Of a DNA stretch of 64,000 nt, positions 57,883 through 64,000 are shown in pieces; the stretch's first letter is position 1, and every line of letters starts with the position of its first letter. The notes below the pieces were generated by a model. That model had not been told where the DNA came from. It made no database searches and saw only the letters and a list, made by a program, of their open reading frames with translations. A program made the position numbers and the translations under genes. The DNA lies in the NCBI GenBank assembly GCA_039619475.1, contig CM077116.1:374614794-374678793 (forward strand), in the 5' to 3' direction. The stretch comes from Icerya purchasi. Its lineage: Eukaryota; Arthropoda; Insecta; Hemiptera; Monophlebidae.

Positions 57883-59600
57883 ATATGGTCAGCCGAGGGG
57901 ATATCCTTGATGCTTGGAAAGCTGAACCACTACTCCTATCTTAAAGATGAATAAAAATCCTTTCCAAGTTGAAAGTTACAGACCAATATCAGTGTTGGCT
58001 GTCTCATCTAAGACAACGGAAAAGATGATGAATAGGCGATTTCTGCACTTCCTTGAAGCAAATACTGTCCCATCTCCGGTGTAAACTGAGAGCCGAAAAT
58101 CGCAAATCCACGATTAATAATTTATTGAGCCTTCGATCGTAAATTGTATTCACCTTTCATTGTCGACATCACCTTTATGCAGTATTCTTCGATATGGAGA
58201 AATCATTCGACCGCGTATCGAGACAGCACTTGCTTCGCAAATTAAAACCGGTCGGCGTGAGCGGGAAGGTGGGGCGATACATTCACAATTATTTGAGCGG
58301 CCGTTGGATTCATACCCGAATCGGCTCATGGATTTCACAGTCCCAACAGAGAATGTGGTATCTCAGGGCTCTGCCTTCAGCGCTACCTTTTTTATCCTCT
58401 ATATGTATAAACGATATCACTGGTACGATACTTGGTGTCCATCGTACATTCCCAGAAAAAAGAGCCTATGTACGTTAACTGATGTTCCATCGTCGTCATT
58501 TTACAGTGGAAAGCTTTTCACCTACTACCGCGATATGCGTTTGTGGGCCACAGAGAATCACAATGACGAAATCACAGGCCCCGAATTTCCCAAAGATGAT
58601 CTGCCAGAAATCAGTGTCATTTTATTGCAAAATAACATGTATCCTCAGTGGATAATTCAAACCTACTCCCGCCTTAGGATCTTTTTCGGTTTGAATTTAT
58701 TACAACCCTCACAGACAACAATCATCTACCAGCACTGTGTGGACAGAGGTCGTTAAACCTTATTTAATAAATACCTCGTGTTTTCGAAAGCATACACTGA
58801 TGGGTCCAAAGCTAATAAGTCCAAGTCTGTCCCGACTGCGTGCGCTTCGGAAATAGACGGAGTCACAGAGGGCATACGGCTGAACAACGTTGTATCGATT
58901 CCGGAATCCGAAATGTATGGTGTTTATTTTTGCCTACAAGCATATTATATAAAATTAAGACCATTACCACCCGGAATCTTACTGGTGACTGATTCCTTGC
59001 AGTCCATTCATGCCTTGCAGTCTGATTGTCCCGAAGCACCAGTAGTTCCGGAAATTCTGTCCACCATGTTCCGGCTGAACTAGAGAGCTCTGGGAATGAG
59101 TGGGTGGTCCTGGTAGATCATCCGTGATTTGCCCAATGTCACTATTTACTTATGATCCATTGTCTCTAAGGAATTTCTTATAGGGCGCAGTTTTTGCACA
59201 GTCGAATCACGACTGACTGTATCAATCAACCTTTCTCCGGGAAATAAAGCTTACGACACGGAGCCACGGTGCCCTGCAGGTGGAACGGAACGCAGAGTGC
59301 TCTCGACAGTCAACCGCCTGAGAACGGGACTTCTTCCTTAGGTAAGCCCCGAAATATGTTCTGTCGGTGTATATCTATTAGTTTCGCACATCTGCATAAA
59401 TGTGCATGTCATGATGGGTTGCGGCGCGGCCAGATTACATCACCGACAGACACGCTCGCAAATACACTCCTGTCGCTGTGTTGGGGCATTACTTTTGTTC
59501 AGTCTGCCGGGCTCAGGGGTCTGATTTAAGACTTGGGGTCCATGTACTACGATCGCCTCGATAGTTACAGGCAATATGCCCTTCCCGTAAAAAATAAATA
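57883..59600 (+). mobile_element. I-like retrotransposon fragment: reverse transcriptase + RNase H
   Basis: Plus strand, several frames. RT: ILKMNKNPFQVESYRPISVL, EKMMNRRFLHFLEANTV, FFDMEKSFDRVSRQHLLRKL (58189 on), VGRYIHNYLSGRWIHTRIGS, GSAFSATFFILYM. The YADD box that should follow is destroyed near 58465. RNase H: AYTDGSKANKSKSVPTACAS, ESEMYGVYFCLQ, LLVTDSLQSIHALQS (58778-59083). The element ends in a GTAAAAAATAAATAAATT tail near 59600. Lineage close to the fragment at 30300-31150. Confidence 0.85.
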
Positions 59601-60787
59601 AATTTCGAATTATAAAAAAGAACTTCAAAAATAATGTAAAGGGAAATATATTTATAGCGTAACGATATATCAAAAATGTGTTATATTTAGTTGATGTTTG
59701 CAGGGGCTGACTGACTGAAATTTCAAAATATAATGAGAACGTTTCATGATTTTTAACCTTGCTGGTTCAAAAATTTCTTAGTGGGTGTTAAATAATTTTT
59801 GACTTTCCTCCGTACTTCGGGCTTAATGCAGAAAAATGTTCAAAATCTTGCACTTTACAATCTAAAAAGTGTGTTTACCCGCCAACTCTCATGATTATCA
59901 ACGCAGCAGTTGCGCAGATTTTATGACGAGTTAGTTAGTCTCGCAGTAACGAGATCGATTTATAAAGAAGAATTTTATCAATCGCTCGAAACGTTTAGAA
60001 TTCGAAATGAAGGAGAAACTAAAAAAGCTCTGCCATTAAAAATGAAACAAGTTAATGAATTCGCCGAATGATTATGTTAGATCGATTTGAAATGAGTTCA
60101 ATAAAAAAGAGTGTGAATAGAGTACGAAGTGTTATGTAAACAGAAGAGCAAATTAGATGTCTTACGGAATACACTTTTTGAATTTGAAATTACATAAAAC
60201 TTTTGTGGAGAAAGAGGGAAAAGAATCGGTACATAAAATCGATCTGAAAAGATGGACTGGAATAGGGTTGAAATATTGTTAGAGTCGCCCATGAAGGTAG
60301 GAACTAAAGAAAAGAGAACCTAAGTTAGTGGAAAACTTAGATCTTGCTACAAAGGTTTAGATAGAATCGAAAAAGAAAAATATTTTGAAAGGATAAAAGG
60401 AGGTGAAAAATTTGAATGGAAAGAATAGGTATATGAAGAAACAAATTGAAGGTGACGTAGAGGATAAAATTAGAATTTCATAAGGAAAAAAGTGTTATTT
60501 GTGGAAGATGGAAAAGTGAAGAAGTAGTGAGCGTGAAAGATGGAATAAGCAAATATTTGAAGTGGTGCTCTAAATAAGATGTCCGAATTGTGAGAGGAGA
60601 GGTGAAGGATTGAATAAGACAGCAGAAGTAGGAGTAGAATTCAGGGTTTCAAGATAGAGAAACGAACTAGAAACGTGAAAAAGAGTCTTTGATAAACATA
60701 TATTAAGTATAGTATTATCCATTTCGGTATTACGTATGTAAATCAAACTAAAGTAAAACTACACAGAAATTATAATTATATAGTATT
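59601..60787. other. No gene recognised; A/G-rich stretch
   Basis: From about 60000 to 60700 the plus strand is strongly purine-rich (GAAGAAG, GAAAGAGG motifs), like degenerate retrotransposon coding DNA, but no domain could be named. Confidence 0.4.
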
Positions 60788-60800
60788 ATTATTTGTAAAC

Positions 60801-61590
60801 CCATCTTCCGTCCGTTAGTCTTGCAATATGTCCCACCCATTTCCATTTGTTTGTTGCAATTCTAGCCGCAATATCTTCGAACCCTGTGTGTATTTTTGTA
60901 TATCCGAATTTCTAATCCTGCCATTTAGTCGTATTCCTAGCAACGCGCGTACCATTTGTCTTTCGGCCTTTTTTCAATTCTATCTACCACTTCTCTTGCT
61001 AGAGGCCAGGTTTCCGTAGCTCAGCACTGGTATGATGCACTGATTAAATAGCTTGGCTCGGTTTGCTGAATTGATTTTACTTTTTCAAATCCTTTTCATT
61101 TTTCCAATCGCTATCACTTAAGTTGTATTCTTCTTTTAACTTCCTGTATAGGTTCCCCCCTTCCTAAATTTCTTACCTAAGTATACGAAGGTGTCGACTT
61201 TTTCTACAGCACCTTGTTCCATATTTATATTCATGCCATCTTCTTCACCCTCTCCATATTTCATCGCTTTTGTTTTCTCCGGGTTTGTGTTTAGTCCAAT
61301 TTCCTTCAGTATTTTTTCTAATTCAAGCATCGTTTTTTGTAATTCTGTTTGGTTTTTTGCTATTAGTATTGTATGATATCATCGGCAAAGCAGAGGGGAT
61401 GATGAACTAAGGAAGTGCTAACTGGCGCGGTTATATGCAGGAAAACGGAAGCAAGGAAGGTCCCAAAGAACGATATAATGGCGCAAGCCGGACATACATG
61501 GATACGCGAGGCTTAGAATAGATAGCGATGGTAGAATTTAGGAGAAGCCTACGTCAATTACTGACGTCAAAAGGCTTCAAGAAGAAGAAG
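60801..61590. mobile_element. RTE-like insertion with 5' inversion
   Basis: Flanked by the perfect 13-bp repeat ATTATTTGTAAAC (60788-60800, 61591-61603). 60801-61390 is minus-strand RT sequence: FADDI at about 61390, TNPEKTKAMKYGEGEEDGMN, KVDTFVYLGKKF, IIPVLSYGNLAS, RNSDIQKYTQGSK. 61391-61590 is plus-strand 3' end with KRKQGRSQRTI, NLGEAYVNY and a (GAA)n tail. The inverted piece stops where the sense piece begins, the layout of twin priming. Confidence 0.8.
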
Positions 61591-61629
61591 ATTATTTGTA
61601 AACATAACACTAAGATATTACCTTTCCAA

Positions 61630-61835
61630 TTCATCATCAGATAGTGCCATACTTAATTCCTAAGCGTTGGCGACTACCTATTCGTACATTTCAGCTGTAC
61701 AGATATAAGTAGTGTACTAAGCAATTGTTTATATGCAGTTTGAATATGTACACGCGCAAGGCTGCATTCGGAACGGATTAGTAATCGTTTGACTTATCGG
61801 GTTACAAGTGCAGTCCCGTGTGTGTCCGCTGTGTG
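61630..61835 (-). mobile_element. SINE family B copy, body half
   Basis: Same body as 6090-6290 (for example GTCGCCAACGC / GTCGCGAACGC, GGTAGTATAC / AGTAGTGTAC, GGAACGGATT / GGAACTGATT) with a TGATGATGA-type end. The head of this copy lies at 63565-63730, displaced by the insertion at 61846. Confidence 0.75.
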
Positions 61836-61845
61836 CTAACTAACT

Positions 61846-63554
61846 GTTTTCGCCCTTCATCTTATCTTTCGATAAACTTCCATTTTTCCATTTTGAGTTG
61901 TTAAATGTTATTTCCTCCCCTAATCTTTTTTCCTTGCCTTCTTATGTAAAATACATTCCTGCCTATGCAACAGTTGTATGAATTTGACCAGGCAGTTTCA
62001 TCTTTCATACCCTAATTTTTACGGATGGATCCAAAATGGCACACGGAGTGGGTGCATCTATTACACTCCCGCTCTTAATCATTCCAGCTTATTCAAAATT
62101 CCTTCATTTTGTTCCATTTATTATACGGAGACATTGGCATTACTACGTGCCATTGAGCTTATTCCATCTATTCCTTAATGTAAAATGTTCCTCCTAATTT
62201 ACGATTGCAAAAGCGCCCTTCAGTGTATCTCCTCTCCGCATCCTTTCTCCGCCTCTGATCCTATGATTCTGCGCATCCGATCTCTAATCTCCATTTCCAG
62301 ATTGCCCTCATTAACTATTGACTTTCTTTGGATCCCTGGTTATGCCTGGATTGCGGGCAACGAAAAGGCAGATTATCTTGCTCGTTTAGCTATTTCTTCT
62401 GAGCGGCCGGTCGGACGGTTTCCTTCTTTAAATATTGCAAAAAGTATCCAAAAGGCTAATTGGAAACCTGCTCAACCATGGTATTTTCCGCAACTTCCCC
62501 GTTTCATCATGTCTGCTATCTGTCGTCTTCGATCCTTGCTGCTTCATTGTATCGTTTCTCCATTGTGTCCTCTCCTATTTGTCCGCTGTGTATCGATAAC
62601 ACAGTCGTATGTGACTCTGATCATGTCTTCTTTGAGTGTTCCTCTTTGTCATTTGAAAGAGCAGCTCTATACCATGATGTTCCAACTCCGTATTGCGTGT
62701 TCTTTATTCTTTCTTTGCAGTCAACGTTGATCATCCCAATTGTAGCAAAATTCCTATCTTCTATACTTCATCATATTAAGATCTAATCTTTTCAGTAGTT
62801 CTCTTTCACTTTGGTATTCCTATCTTATCCTGTCCAGTTACTTCTAATGAACTCTTCTCTGAACGAAGAGGACGCACCGATGTTGCAGTTACAGTTACAA
62901 ACATGCACAGCTCGCAGTTAATATTGCGGGCCCGCTGTCGCATTTGCCGTCCGAACGTTAGATAGTGAACTTTTTGTCAGCCGGCACCGTGGGCGCTGCT
63001 GTTGCAGTGTGGCCATAGTATTGGGTGTAAATTCTATTAATTTCCTTTTAGGCTCTGTTTTCGCAGTCGTCGCCATAATTGTTATTCATTTTTCGTAATT
63101 AAGAATTATAGGCTTTGCTTTATAGTAGTGTAGCAAGTCATTGAACTTTCGGATAACTGTTTACGGTACGCTAAGCGCTGTGTTCTATATAGCTTTGGTA
63201 CTTGATGGCTTTAACTATTTTTTAACCATCTCGTGTTTCCTCTTCCTTAATTATTTGTAGGCTGATTCCTTTGTCCGTTGGTACTGTGGGCACTGTAATT
63301 GCAGGTGTGGCCATGGTATGGGACAGTTAACTCCTTTTTACCTTCGGCAATGCCATTCCTTTTCTTTTCAGAATGCATATGTTTGGCATTTTTCGACGTT
63401 GATTGCCATCATTTCTCCATCCTTGGTATAGCGTTCTTTGTCAGATTCCATTCCTTGTAACTCCTAATTACTTCTATTTACACGTGTTGATGGGTAATCG
63501 TCTATTATTGGCATGGCCAGGGAAAAACTCAAAAACGAGAAAGAAAAAAAAATA
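61846..63554 (+). mobile_element. I-like retrotransposon, 5'-truncated, 1709 bp
   Basis: 10-bp duplication CTAACTAACT at 61836-61845 and 63555-63564; tail GAGAAAGAAAAAAAAATA. Coding part: RNase H (LIFTDGSKMAHGVGAS at about 62010; CKSALQCISS; IDFLWIPGYAWIAGNEKADY) in two frames, then CPLCIDNTVVCDSDHVFFEC (62577-62640) and a C-terminus ending HHIKI-stop at 62786. A 3' untranslated region of about 770 bp follows, containing two diverged copies of a GTGGGC(G/A)CTG...GTGTGGCCAT motif at about 62988 and 63286. Confidence 0.88.
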
Positions 63555-63564
63555 CTAACTAACT

Positions 63565-63730
63565 AGCGCGCACGCGATGGTTGACATGTTTGTCATTGCT
63601 TTCCACGTGAAATAGCGAGTATTTAATTTAATTTTTCGTAATAATTTTTGTCGTCGCCCGGGATCGAATCTGAGACTTTCGGAGCGAAAGACGACGATAC
63701 CCTCTTAATTAGGTCATCTGAAACTAGTCG
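63565..63730 (-). mobile_element. SINE family B copy, tRNA-like head half
   Basis: Minus strand: GACCTAATTAAGAGGGTATC, then CTCCGAAAGTCTCAGATTCG and GATCCCGGGCGAC, matching the head of the copy at 6441-6290 (including CACGTGAAA and the AGCGCGC junction to the body). Confidence 0.75.
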
Positions 63731-64000
63731 GCGATTTTGATGTTTTAATTTAAGTATAGTATGTATTTTAGATTATTATGGAAGACCGTATTTATTGTAA
63801 AGACTATAACTTTGTTTTAGCCATCGGCGCAATTCAACAAGAATGTATTTCAAGTGAGAAATATACAGACATAAAAGACTATAATGATGGAGGAAAGGTT
63901 GTCATTAGACAGTTCCTCCAGTTTAGGCATCTGGGTTCTTCCATATATAGGAGGCACAAAGCATCTTGAAAAGATGCGACGAGGAATGCAGCGTAGACCT
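63731..64000 (+). other. Window edge, unidentified open frame
   Basis: A plus frame at 63778-63969 (63 codons: MEDRIYCKDYNFVLAIGAIQ...) ends QFLQFRHLGSSIYRRHKAS-stop. QF..F.HLGS faintly resembles the QFxYLGS block of RTE-like reverse transcriptases, but it is too short to call, and the window stops here. Confidence 0.25.

Noticed and set aside
1..64000. CRISPR arrays, bacterial operons, rRNA genes
   Set aside because: No regularly spaced identical repeats with unique spacers, no Shine-Dalgarno-led gene runs, no rRNA-like conserved blocks; the genes are spliced.

Overview
The window looks like a piece of an AT-rich insect nuclear genome. There are no bacterial-style operons. Genes are split by introns with GT-AG borders, long AT-rich non-coding stretches separate them, and much of the sequence is transposon debris. 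The insect assignment rests on a recognisable exuperantia homologue, a cytochrome P450 terminal exon and the transposon mix; the order cannot be fixed from the sequence alone.

Two host genes can be read with confidence. Peptide:N-glycanase (Pngl/NGLY1) lies on the minus strand at 10236-20842. Seven exons cover the zinc-binding and transglutaminase-type core, with Cys, His and Asp of the triad all present, plus the C-terminal PAW domain; the 5' exon(s) with the start codon and any PUB domain were not found. Exuperantia (exu) lies on the plus strand at 39359-42896, five exons, 394 codons plus stop, apparently intact. A third host trace is the last exon of a cytochrome P450 at 50047-50246 on the minus strand, with a good splice acceptor but no visible upstream exons. 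Two weaker exon-like pieces lie at 1876-2054 and 2761-3147 (both minus). The two intact genes do different jobs (degradation of misfolded glycoproteins in the cytosol; RNA binding in the germ line) and nothing suggests they work together.

The rest is mobile DNA, several pieces with exact ends. 1-6.6 kb: Jockey-type fragment, a hAT MITE inside a hAT transposase relic, an I-like retrotransposon 3' fragment, a tRNA-derived SINE. 11-13 kb: a nearly complete Tc1-like element with IR/DR ends inside a Pngl intron, followed by a TA/CA microsatellite. 22.8-31.2 kb: a dense nest of I-like and RTE-like non-LTR elements, including an I-like copy with a 12-bp target duplication inserted in the opposite orientation into an older relative. 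32-38 kb: a TIR element with GACGTC-type subterminal motifs containing a Tc1 relic, two hAT MITEs with 8-bp duplications, a piggyBac relic and a Harbinger relic. 40.5-41.3 kb: a long foldback inside exu intron 3. 45.9-47.1 kb: a second foldback-like TIR element. 51-54.6 kb: a 3.36-kb hAT element inserted in a Helitron helicase relic. 57.9-63.7 kb: an I-like RT/RNase H fragment, an RTE copy with the 5'-inversion layout of twin priming, and an I-like copy that split a SINE.

I see no CRISPR array, rRNA gene, functional tRNA gene or evident new multi-gene system. The most informative signals are insertion histories that can be read to the base, a small tRNA-derived SINE family with three copies here, and a long intronic hairpin in exu.
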